DNA of 7,852 nucleotides from positions 1 through 7,852 of the forward strand of contig JADGHI010000165.1 of assembly GCA_019689515.1 (NCBI GenBank), written 5' to 3'. This document shows, piece by piece, positions 1-5,514 of the stretch (its first letter is position 1; every line of letters starts with the position of its first letter). The position numbers and the translations under genes were made by a program. Below the pieces are notes generated by a model that was not told where the DNA came from, made no database searches, and worked only from the letters and a program-made list of their open reading frames with translations. This DNA comes from Acetobacteraceae bacterium. Lineage in GTDB: Bacteria; Pseudomonadota; Alphaproteobacteria; Acetobacterales; Acetobacteraceae.

Positions 1-94
1 TTCGGCGATGTGCTCCAGGGAGGCCCGCCGCGGCCCGTTCGGGGCAGGGCCGCGGCACCTCGATACCCTGGTGCTGCAGGCTTCAGGGGCTGGC

Positions 95-108
95 GAGCCG
101 GCCGGCTC
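95..108. terminator. Perfect palindrome downstream of the DUF1150 gene, possible weak terminator
   Basis: A 14-bp perfect palindrome (GAGCCGGCCGGCTC) lies 12 bp beyond the stop codon of the minus-strand DUF1150 gene. As RNA it could form a 5-bp stem with a GGCC loop. No T-tract follows on the minus strand, so it is not a standard intrinsic terminator. It could be a Rho-independent-like pause hairpin, a protein site, or chance in GC-rich DNA. The rest of 1-120 shows no gene I can support. Confidence 0.25.
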
Positions 109-120
109 CGGGGGCCGCGC

Positions 121-390
121 TCAATGCAGCAGCGCAGGCTCCATCTCGTGCTGGCGGATCGCAGCCTCAGCGAGTCGGGTGTCCGGCGCGGCGCCGATCG
201 GCGTGCCGTCCGCGGCGTGGATCACCACCGCCGGCGTGCCGTTGACCACGGCGGGGCGGATGTAGGCGATCTCCCCCGCGCCGAAGCGCGCCCAGTCGAG
301 CGGAGACATCGCCCTCATGGCGGCGGCCGAAAGAGCGCGCCAACCCGGGCGCCCCTCCGTATCACGGCCGTCCATGTCCTGGCTGCTCAT
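121..390 (-). CDS. DUF1150 family protein
   Basis: This 89-residue protein matches the small DUF1150 family, found mainly in alphaproteobacteria and of unknown biochemical function. The family signature is clear in the C-terminal half: an IAYIRP segment (residues 41-46), then an IHAADGTPIG core (57-66), then an alanine-rich helix ending in RQHEMEP (79-85). The first 25 or so residues are polar and unconserved. The ATG is supported by an AAGGAG ribosome binding site at 399-404, read on the minus strand, 8 nt upstream. It lies 115 bp downstream of hsp20 on the same strand, a common arrangement, so it is probably co-transcribed and heat induced. No signal peptide or membrane segment is visible. 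The family call is firm; a role with the chaperone is only inferred from position. Confidence 0.9.
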   Translation of the reverse strand: MSSQDMDGRDTEGRPGWRALSAAAMRAMSPLDWARFGAGEIAYIRPAVVNGTPAVVIHAADGTPIGAAPDTRLAEAAIRQHEMEPALLH

Positions 391-448
391 CGTCTCTTCT
401 CCTTCACTGCACGGCCGTCACTGCGGCCCGCGCGGGGCGTGACACTCT

Positions 449-473
449 CGGGAGCCCGGATGCGGCCCTCCCG
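449..473. repeat. Inverted repeat between hsp20 and the DUF1150 gene
   Basis: CGGGAG (449-454) and CTCCCG (468-473) form a perfect 6-bp inverted repeat with a 13-nt spacer in the 115-bp gap between the two minus-strand genes. A hairpin here could pause transcription, protect the hsp20 3' end, or set the ratio of the two products. There is no T-tract, so full termination is unlikely. With this base composition chance is a real alternative. Confidence 0.25.
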
Positions 474-505
474 GATCAGCCCCTGCCGATAGTCCCACTC
501 CGGGG

Positions 506-982
506 TCAGCCCTGCTCGGCACGTCCCTCCACGATCGGCGCCTGGCCGGCGCCGTTGGCCTTGGCGACGATGCGGATGGTCTTCACCCGGCTCTCCGGCT
601 GCGGCCGCCGCAGGTCGATGTGCAGCAGGCCGTTGTCGAGCCAGGCGCCCTCCACCTCGATGCCCTCGGCGAGCACGAAGGCGCGCTGGAACTGCCGCGC
701 GGCGATGCCGCGGTGCAGGAACACGCGCTCCGTCGTGTCCTCCTTCTGCCGGCCGCGGATGACGAGCTGGTTGTCCTCCTGCGTGATCTGCAGGTCGTCC
801 ATCGCGAAGCCGGCGACGGCAAGGGTGATGCGGAGCCTGCCCTCGCCCCCGTTCGGGTCGCGGAGCTGCTCGATGTTGTATGGCGGGTATCCGTCCGCGT
901 TCTTGGTCACCCGGTCGAGCATCTGCTCGAGATGGTCGAAGCCGAGGAACAGCGGCGAGCCGAAGAGCGAATGGCGGGTCAC
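506..982 (-). CDS. Small heat-shock protein, Hsp20/alpha-crystallin family
   Basis: This 158-residue ATP-independent holdase would bind unfolding proteins in the cytoplasm and keep them soluble for DnaK/ClpB refolding. The N-terminal arm (1-40) has the aromatic FLGFDHLEQMLD segment and the GYPPYNIE motif that opens the alpha-crystallin domain in the IbpA-like bacterial class. The domain spans about 36-128 and includes the LAVAGF strand (54-59), DNQLVIRG (70-77), and the dimer/oligomer motif around NGLLHIDL (117-124). The C-terminal IxI anchor is IRI (136-138). The start is GTG, preceded by a GAGGGGG ribosome binding site (993-999, minus strand) 10 nt away. Length and N-terminus fit full-length family members. 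The DUF1150 gene follows, and the upstream region carries a heat-shock-like promoter and a putative RNA thermometer. It is IbpA/HspA-like, but paralogues are common, so no symbol is given. Confidence 0.95.
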   Translation of the reverse strand: MTRHSLFGSPLFLGFDHLEQMLDRVTKNADGYPPYNIEQLRDPNGGEGRLRITLAVAGFAMDDLQITQEDNQLVIRGRQKEDTTERVFLHRGIAARQFQRAFVLAEGIEVEGAWLDNGLLHIDLRRPQPESRVKTIRIVAKANGAGQAPIVEGRAEQG

Positions 983-1018
983 GGCGTTTCTGCCCCCTCG
1001 TCACGAGCGAAGCACGCC
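983..1018 (-). promoter_or_regulatory. Putative ROSE-like RNA thermometer hiding the hsp20 ribosome binding site
   Basis: Read on the minus strand, the last 36 nt before the hsp20 GTG can fold into one hairpin. The upper stem pairs 1004-1007 with 997-1000 around a UGA loop, has a G-G opposition (1008 with 996), and then C1009-G995. A U bulge and U-G wobble lead to 1012-1014 pairing with 991-993, and GGCG (1015-1018) pairs with CGCC (983-986). The ribosome binding site GAGGGGG (993-999) lies entirely inside the stem. The anti-Shine-Dalgarno strand contains UCGCU (1006-1010), an exact match to the U(U/C)GCU motif of ROSE thermometers, which also have a G-G mismatch facing the ribosome binding site. 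ROSE elements control hsp20 genes in alphaproteobacteria. The fold was made by hand, and function is inferred. Confidence 0.55.
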
Positions 1019-1080
1019 TGCGCGGCGCGTGCCGGCCGGGCGGGCGTCCGGCGGGGCCCGAAGCACCCCGCACGCTTCCG

Positions 1081-1113
1081 ATGTTGGCCGCTGGCGGCGC
1101 CGTTGCAAGGGGG
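1081..1113 (-). promoter_or_regulatory. Candidate heat-shock (RpoH-type) promoter of hsp20
   Basis: On the minus strand, CCCCCTTGCAA (1113-1103) resembles the RpoH -35 (CTTGAA, often preceded by C residues). About 16 nt later CAACAT (1086-1081) resembles the -10 (CCCCAT). The -35 is good and the -10 mediocre. Transcription would start near 1074, giving a leader of about 90 nt, long enough for the predicted thermometer and a second upstream hairpin. The -35 overlaps that of the divergent def promoter. Confidence 0.42.
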
Positions 1114-1130
1114 TTCCGTGGGGACTACAT
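1102..1130 (+). promoter_or_regulatory. Candidate housekeeping promoter for the def operon
   Basis: GTTGCA (1102-1107), 17 nt, then CTACAT (1125-1130) fits the alphaproteobacterial RpoD pattern (CTTGAC, N17, CTATAT), with five of six matches at the -10. The start would fall near 1137, leaving a leader of about 47 nt before the def ATG at 1184. The -35 shares bases with the candidate hsp20 promoter on the other strand, so the two could compete. Confidence 0.4.
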
Positions 1131-1183
1131 GCGGGCCACGGGCGCTGCGGCGCCATCGCCGCCATACAGTTCCCCCGATCGCC

Positions 1184-1723
1184 ATGACCGACACCGCCGC
1201 CGCACCGCTGCCGATCCTGCTCGTCCCCGACCCGCGCCTGCGCGCGAAGGCACGCCCCGTGGCGCCGGGCGATGGCGAGGCGGTGCGCGCGCTGGTGCCG
1301 CGCATGTTCGCCGCGATGTACGCCGCGCCGGGAATCGGCCTCGCCGCGCCGCAGGTCGGGGTTGGACTGCGGCTCGCCGTGGTGGACCTCCAGCCGGATG
1401 ACAAGCCGGCGCCGATGGTGCTGGTCAACCCGGAGGTGGTCGCGGCGAGCGAGGAGCGGGCGCTGCGCGAGGAGGGCTGCCTCTCCCTCCCCGGCCAGTA
1501 CGCCGAGGTGGAGCGCCCGGCGCGCGTGAAGGTGCGTTTCCACGACCTGACCGGGGCGAGGCAGGAGATCGAGGCCGACGGCCTGCTCGCCGCCTGCCTG
1601 CAGCACGAGATCGACCACCTGGACGGCGTGCTGTTCGTGGACCATCTGAGCCCGCTCAAGCGCAACATGATCCTGCGCAAGCTCGCCAAGGAGCTGAAGG
1701 CGAAGGCGCGCGGCGCGGCGTAG
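1184..1723 (+). CDS. def: Peptide deformylase
   Basis: This 179-residue metalloenzyme removes the formyl group from the N-terminal methionine of new proteins at the ribosome exit. All three family motifs are intact: GIGLAAPQ (50-57), EGCLS (97-101) with metal ligand Cys99, and HEIDH (141-145) with metal ligands His141 and His145 and catalytic Glu142. The C-terminal lysine/arginine-rich helix (about 155-179) matches the ribosome-binding extension of bacterial Def. The ATG is chosen because the protein then begins just before the conserved ILLVPDPRLR segment. No strong ribosome binding site is visible, which is odd for so conserved a gene. It leads a group with fmt and truA; Fmt adds the formyl group that Def later removes. 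Length and motifs are normal, so an active enzyme is expected. Confidence 0.98.
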   Translation: MTDTAAAPLPILLVPDPRLRAKARPVAPGDGEAVRALVPRMFAAMYAAPGIGLAAPQVGVGLRLAVVDLQPDDKPAPMVLVNPEVVAASEERALREEGCLSLPGQYAEVERPARVKVRFHDLTGARQEIEADGLLAACLQHEIDHLDGVLFVDHLSPLKRNMILRKLAKELKAKARGAA

Positions 1724-1780
1724 CGCGGCCGCGCCGCGGCGGGCGGCGTGCTTGCATGGGATCCGGCGAGGGACGCCGCG

Positions 1781-2710
1781 ATGAGACTGGCCTTCCTGGG
1801 CAGCCCCGACTTCGCCGTGCCGGCGCTCCGAGCGCTGGTGGCGGCAGGGCACGAGGTGGCGATGGTGTACGCCCAGCCGCCCCGCCCCGCCGGCCGCGGG
1901 CACCGCGAGACGCCCTGCCCGGTGCACCGCGCGGCGCTCGAACTCGGCCTGCCGGTGCGCACCCCGGCGCGGCTGCGGCATAACACCGCGGAGCATGAGG
2001 CCTTCGCCGCCCTCGGCCTGGACGCCGCCGTGGTCGCCGCCTACGGCCTGATCCTGCCGAAGCCGATGCTGGAGGCGCCGCGGCGCGGCTGCCTCAACAT
2101 CCATGCCTCTCTGCTGCCGCGCTGGCGCGGCGCGGCGCCGATCCAGGCGGCGATCCTCGCCGGCGACGCGGAGACCGGCATCACCATCATGCAGATGGAC
2201 GAGGGGCTCGACACCGGCCCGATGCTGCTGCGCGAGGCGGTGCCGATCGGCCCGCGCGCCACCGCGCAGGAGCTGCACGACCAGCTCGCGGAACTCGGCG
2301 CGCGCCTGGTGCTGCGCGCGCTGGCGGAGGACCCACCTCCCGTGCCGCAGCCGGCGGAAGGCGCGACCTACGCGCCGAAGCTCTCCAAGGAGGACGGGCG
2401 GCTGGACTGGGCGCAGGACGCCGCCGCGCTGGACCGCCGCGTGCGCGCGCTCAACCCCTGGCCCGGCACCTTCTTCGAGCATGCCGGCACGCCGATCCGC
2501 GTGCTCGCCGCCGAGCCGGCCGAGGGCGAGGCCGGCGCGCTGCCCGGCACGGTGCTGGACGGCGGCGGCGAGGTGCTGCGCGTCGCCTGCGGCGGCGGGA
2601 CCGCGCTGCGCCTCACCCGGCTGCAGCGCCCGGGGCGCGCGCCGCTGCCGGCGGCGGAGTTCCTGCGCGGCTACGCGCTGGCGCCGGGAACGGTCCTCGG
2701 CAGCGGCTGA
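1781..2710 (+). CDS. fmt: Methionyl-tRNA formyltransferase
   Basis: This 309-residue enzyme transfers a formyl group from 10-formyltetrahydrofolate to Met-tRNAfMet, making the initiator tRNA. The N-terminal Rossmann-type domain (about 1-190) starts with the conserved FLGSPDFAVP. It carries the AQPPRPAGRG loop (31-40) that contacts the acceptor stem, then NIHASLLPRWRGAAP (106-120). The catalytic triad Asn106, His108 and Asp144 falls at the same positions as I recall for the E. coli enzyme. The C-terminal OB-fold domain (about 205-305) has the conserved YAPKLSKEDGRLDW and ALNPWPGTF segments. The ATG at 1781 is preferred over an in-frame upstream start at 1748 because it begins right at the conserved strand and has GAGG at 1768-1771, 9 nt upstream. 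It lies 57 bp after def and 1 bp before truA. Confidence 0.98.
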   Translation: MRLAFLGSPDFAVPALRALVAAGHEVAMVYAQPPRPAGRGHRETPCPVHRAALELGLPVRTPARLRHNTAEHEAFAALGLDAAVVAAYGLILPKPMLEAPRRGCLNIHASLLPRWRGAAPIQAAILAGDAETGITIMQMDEGLDTGPMLLREAVPIGPRATAQELHDQLAELGARLVLRALAEDPPPVPQPAEGATYAPKLSKEDGRLDWAQDAAALDRRVRALNPWPGTFFEHAGTPIRVLAAEPAEGEAGALPGTVLDGGGEVLRVACGGGTALRLTRLQRPGRAPLPAAEFLRGYALAPGTVLGSG

Positions 2711-2711
2711 C

Positions 2712-3473
2712 ATGCCCTCCTACGCCCTGCTGCTGGAATACGACGGCGCGCCCTTCGTCGGCTGGCAGCGCCAGGAGAGCGGCCTCTCCGTCCAAGAGGT
2801 GATCGAGACCGCGGCGGCGAAGCTCAATAAGGGCACGCCCCCCGTCGCGGTTGCCGCCGGACGCACCGATGCCGGCGTGCATGCGGAGGGCCAGGTGGCG
2901 CAGATCGAGATCGCCGCCGACCTGCCGCCGGAACGCGTGCGGGAGGCTCTCAACTTCCACACCCGCCCCCATCCGGTCGCGGTGCTGCGCGCGGCGCGCG
3001 CGCCGGAGGGATTCTCCGCGCGCTTCTCCGCAATCAGGCGCGGCTACCGCTACCGCATCCTCAACCGTCCCGCGCGCCCGGCGCTCGACCTCGGCCGGGT
3101 CTGGCACATCCAGCAACCGCTCGACGTGGAGGCTATGCACGCGGCGGCGCAGACGCTGCTCGGCCGGCACGACTTCTCCGCCTACCGCGCCGCCGCCTGC
3201 CAGGCGAAGACGGCGCTGCGCACGCTCGACCGGCTGGACGTGTCGCGGCTCGGCGAGGAGGTGGTGATCCACGCGGAGGCGCGCAGCTTCCTGCACCACC
3301 AAGTGCGCAACATGGTCGGCACGCTGGTGCAGGTGGGCCAGGGCAAGCGGCCCGTCTCCTGGCCGCGCGCGGTGCTGGACGGGCGCGACCGCACGCGCGC
3401 GGGGCAGACCGCGCCGGCGGAGGGCCTCACCTTCCTGTTCGTGCGCTACGCGGAGCCGCTGGACTGGCGCTAG
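2712..3473 (+). CDS. truA: tRNA pseudouridine(38-40) synthase
   Basis: This 253-residue enzyme converts uridines 38, 39 and 40 in the anticodon arm of many tRNAs to pseudouridine. It opens with the typical LLLEYDGAPFVGWQRQ (6-21). The catalytic aspartate is Asp53 in AGRTDAGVHA (49-58). FSARFSAIRRGYRYRI is the conserved RNA-contact region, and the C-terminal half has the expected SFLHHQVRNMVGTL signature. Length is normal. The ATG follows the fmt stop after one base (TGA C ATG), so translation is probably coupled and the def-fmt-truA group is one transcript. Confidence 0.98.
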   Translation: MPSYALLLEYDGAPFVGWQRQESGLSVQEVIETAAAKLNKGTPPVAVAAGRTDAGVHAEGQVAQIEIAADLPPERVREALNFHTRPHPVAVLRAARAPEGFSARFSAIRRGYRYRILNRPARPALDLGRVWHIQQPLDVEAMHAAAQTLLGRHDFSAYRAAACQAKTALRTLDRLDVSRLGEEVVIHAEARSFLHHQVRNMVGTLVQVGQGKRPVSWPRAVLDGRDRTRAGQTAPAEGLTFLFVRYAEPLDWR

Positions 3474-3476
3474 CCC

Positions 3477-3507
3477 GCCCGCCTGGGGCGACCGCGCGCC
3501 GGCGGGC
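3477..3507 (+). terminator. Possible terminator hairpin after truA
   Basis: GCCCGCC (3477-3483) and GGCGGGC (3501-3507) form a perfect 7-bp stem with a 17-nt loop, just after the truA stop. The sequence directly after it is not T-rich; a run of six T residues appears only at 3535-3540. This is therefore an imperfect intrinsic terminator, but it sits where the housekeeping operon should end before the transporter operon. The rest of the 181-bp gap to 3655 shows no gene and no promoter I can defend. Confidence 0.4.
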
Positions 3508-3654
3508 CGCTTGCGATCACCATTCCGCTTCCGGTTTTTTCCCCTCGCGGCGCCGGCCGCGGACGGATTGTCCGACGCATCGCGATCGGCCCTTGCCCGA
3601 CGGCTCCGCCCGGCCGACCATACCGCGAGTCTGGACTGGGGGAGGACGGGAGAC

Positions 3655-4734
3655 ATGGGCGGCATCCGCATCACGCGGCGACGCGCGACGAAGGCGGCGC
3701 TTGGCATCGCGGCCATGCAGGGCGCGGCCTCGGCACTCGCATTGGTGGGCCCGGCGCGGGCCCAGCCGCGTCAACTCTCCAGCCTGCGCTCCACCTCGCG
3801 CTCCTGGCTCTGGGCGGCGGAGGACTACGCCACCCAGCGCGGCTACTTCGAGCAGGGCGGCCTGCGCGTCACGCTGGCCGCGACCGAGCGCGGCGTGAAC
3901 CAGGACGCGCTGATCGCCGGCGCCACGGACATCCTGCTCGGCGCGGCGACGCAGAACATGCGCATCCAGATCCGCCGCCAGCCGGTGAAGATGATCGCCG
4001 GCATGGTCAACAAATTCGCCTCCAACATCGTCATCAAGCGCGAGGCGGCGGAACGCGCCGGCGTGACGGAGGCGAGCCCCGTCGAGGCGAAGGGCGCGGC
4101 GCTGCGCGGCCTGAAGCTCGGCACCACCGGCGTCGGCGCCGGACCCGACCAGCTCCTGCGCTACGTCATGCGCAAGGGCGGCCTCACGCCGGACCGCGAC
4201 GCGCAGCTCGTGCCGATTCGCGGCGGCGGGCAGGCCATGCTGGCGGCGCTGCAGCAGGGCCAGATCGACGGGTTCTGCCTCTCCTCGCCGACCTCGGACC
4301 TCGCGACGCAGCGCTTCGGCGCGGTCTACCTGTTCAACATGACGACGAACCCGCCGCCGGAGCTCGCCGACTACCTCTACATCTCCGCCTCGGTGACGGA
4401 GAAGACGGCGGCGGAGAAGGGCGAGCTGCTCACCGCCTATTGCCGCGGCCTCGCCCTCGCGCTCCGTGCCATCCATGCCGATCCCGCCGCCTTCAAGGAG
4501 TGGGCGCGCGGCTTCTTCTCCGGCATGGAGCCCCAGCTCTTCGAGGCGGCCTTCGCCAACAACGTCGGCATCTACATGCGCGACCCGACGCCCACGCCGG
4601 CGCAATTCGCGCTGAACCTGGAATTCCTGCGGGAGGAGCTGCGCCTGGTGAACCAGCCCCCGCCGCCCGCATCCTTCTCCTTCGAGGATGCCTGGGATCT
4701 GCGCTTCGTCCGGCAGGCTGTGCAGGGTCTCTGA
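3655..4734 (+). CDS. ABC transporter substrate-binding protein, NMT1/THI5-like (NitT/TauT type)
   Basis: This 359-residue periplasmic protein would capture the substrate and deliver it to the permease encoded two genes downstream. The N-terminus has a basic twin-arginine-like segment (TRRRATK, 7-13), an alanine-rich hydrophobic stretch, and ARA (34-36) for cleavage before Gln37. This suggests Tat export, though the motif is imperfect. The mature part follows the NMT1/THI5 two-lobe fold: SWLWAAEDYATQRGYFEQGGLRV is the family's early segment, followed by LKLGTTGVGAGPDQLLRYVMRKGGL (a ligand-contacting loop) and QGQIDGFCLSSP near the hinge. The ATG at 3655 has GGAGGA (3641-3646) 8 nt upstream and places the signal peptide at the start. 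It abuts the ATPase gene. Relatives bind nitrate, taurine, aliphatic sulfonates, pyrimidine precursors and aromatic acids, so the ligand cannot be read from sequence. Confidence 0.88.
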   Translation: MGGIRITRRRATKAALGIAAMQGAASALALVGPARAQPRQLSSLRSTSRSWLWAAEDYATQRGYFEQGGLRVTLAATERGVNQDALIAGATDILLGAATQNMRIQIRRQPVKMIAGMVNKFASNIVIKREAAERAGVTEASPVEAKGAALRGLKLGTTGVGAGPDQLLRYVMRKGGLTPDRDAQLVPIRGGGQAMLAALQQGQIDGFCLSSPTSDLATQRFGAVYLFNMTTNPPPELADYLYISASVTEKTAAEKGELLTAYCRGLALALRAIHADPAAFKEWARGFFSGMEPQLFEAAFANNVGIYMRDPTPTPAQFALNLEFLREELRLVNQPPPPASFSFEDAWDLRFVRQAVQGL

Positions 4735-5514
4735 ATGGCGATCCTCGTCGAAGGCGTCGCCAAGCGCTACATCTCGCGCGGGCGGGAGGTGGAGGCGCTT
4801 GCGCCCGTGACCATGACCATCGAGGACGGCGCCTTCGTCGCCTTCCTCGGCCCCTCGGGCTGCGGCAAGTCCACGCTGCTCAACATCATCGCGGGCCTGC
4901 TGCCGGCGAGCGCCGGCCGCGTGGTGCATGACGGCGCGGTGGTGTCCGGGCCGAACCGCCGCGTCGGTTACATGACGCAGGTGGACAGCCTGCTCCCCTG
5001 GCGCACGGCAGAGGCGAATGTCGGCCTCGGCCTCGAATTGCAGGGCGTGCCGAAGGACCGCGCGGCCGCCCGCATCGACGAGATGCTGCGCCTGGTGAAG
5101 CTCGAAGGCTTCCGTCGCCACTTCCCCGCCGAGCTCTCGGGCGGCATGCGCAAGCGCGTCGCGCTCGCCCAGGTGCTCGCCTACGACCCCGGCACGCTGC
5201 TGATGGACGAGCCCTTCGGCGCGCTCGACGCGCAGCTCAAGCTGGTGATGCAGCACGAGCTGCTGCGGATCTGGGAGAACACCGGCAAGACCGTCATCTT
5301 CGTCACCCACGACATCGCCGAGGCGGTCGCCCTCGCCGACCGCGTGGTGGTGTTCTCCGCCCGCCCGGGCCGCGTCTCCGCCGTGCACGAGATCGACCTG
5401 CCGCGGCCGCGCGACGTGTTCCGCGTGCGCTTCCAGCCGCGCTTCCAGGAGCTGTGCGAGACGCTCTGGGCGGCGCTGGAACCCGACATGCTCCGCCAGG
5501 AGGACGCGGCATGA
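4735..5514 (+). CDS. ABC transporter ATP-binding protein (SsuB/TauB-like)
   Basis: This 259-residue cytoplasmic ATPase would power import through the adjacent permease, working as a dimer. All nucleotide-binding motifs are intact: Walker A GPSGCGKST (39-47), Q-loop Gln82 in MTQVDSLLPWRT (80-91), signature LSGGM (134-138), Walker B LLMDEP (155-160), D-loop FGALDAQ (161-167), and the switch His192 in FVTHD. The QVDSLLPWRT stretch is typical of the nitrate/sulfonate/taurine importer subfamily. Its ATG abuts the stop of the binding-protein gene (TGA-ATG), and its own stop overlaps the permease start, so translation is likely coupled. Activity is nearly certain; the substrate is unknown. Confidence 0.94.
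   Translation: MAILVEGVAKRYISRGREVEALAPVTMTIEDGAFVAFLGPSGCGKSTLLNIIAGLLPASAGRVVHDGAVVSGPNRRVGYMTQVDSLLPWRTAEANVGLGLELQGVPKDRAAARIDEMLRLVKLEGFRRHFPAELSGGMRKRVALAQVLAYDPGTLLMDEPFGALDAQLKLVMQHELLRIWENTGKTVIFVTHDIAEAVALADRVVVFSARPGRVSAVHEIDLPRPRDVFRVRFQPRFQELCETLWAALEPDMLRQEDAA

Noticed and set aside
1..94. Possible start or tail of another gene at the left edge
   Set aside because: Short open stretches exist on both strands, but there is no convincing start, ribosome binding site or family match in so short a segment.
10..492. Plus-strand open frames opposite the DUF1150 gene
   Set aside because: They run antisense to a clear DUF1150 gene, have arginine-rich random-looking products, and show no ribosome binding site.
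1001..2713. Open reading frame of 570 codons on the minus strand opposite def and fmt
   Set aside because: Its product is an arginine/alanine/histidine-rich string with no recognisable domain. The opposite strand carries complete, well-conserved def and fmt. Long antisense frames are expected in DNA this GC-rich.
3535..3540. Six-T run as a classic intrinsic terminator for truA
   Set aside because: The only strong hairpin ends at 3507, 27 bases earlier, and the sequence next to the T-run forms only a 3-bp stem, so it is not a proper terminator on its own.
3561..3580. GGAC-N5-GTCC repeat and a TTGTCCGAC stretch resembling a GntR/FadR-type operator
   Set aside because: The match to the half-site pattern is incomplete, no regulator gene is visible in the window, and there is no defensible promoter beside it.
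3592..3624. CTTGCC and CATACC as a promoter for the transporter operon
   Set aside because: The elements are 21 bases apart, too far for a normal sigma-70-type promoter, and the -10 is poor.
3517..5388. Open reading frame of 623 codons on the minus strand opposite the binding protein and ATPase genes
   Set aside because: Low-complexity Arg/His/Gly/Ala composition and full overlap with intact ABC transporter genes mark it as a compositional shadow.
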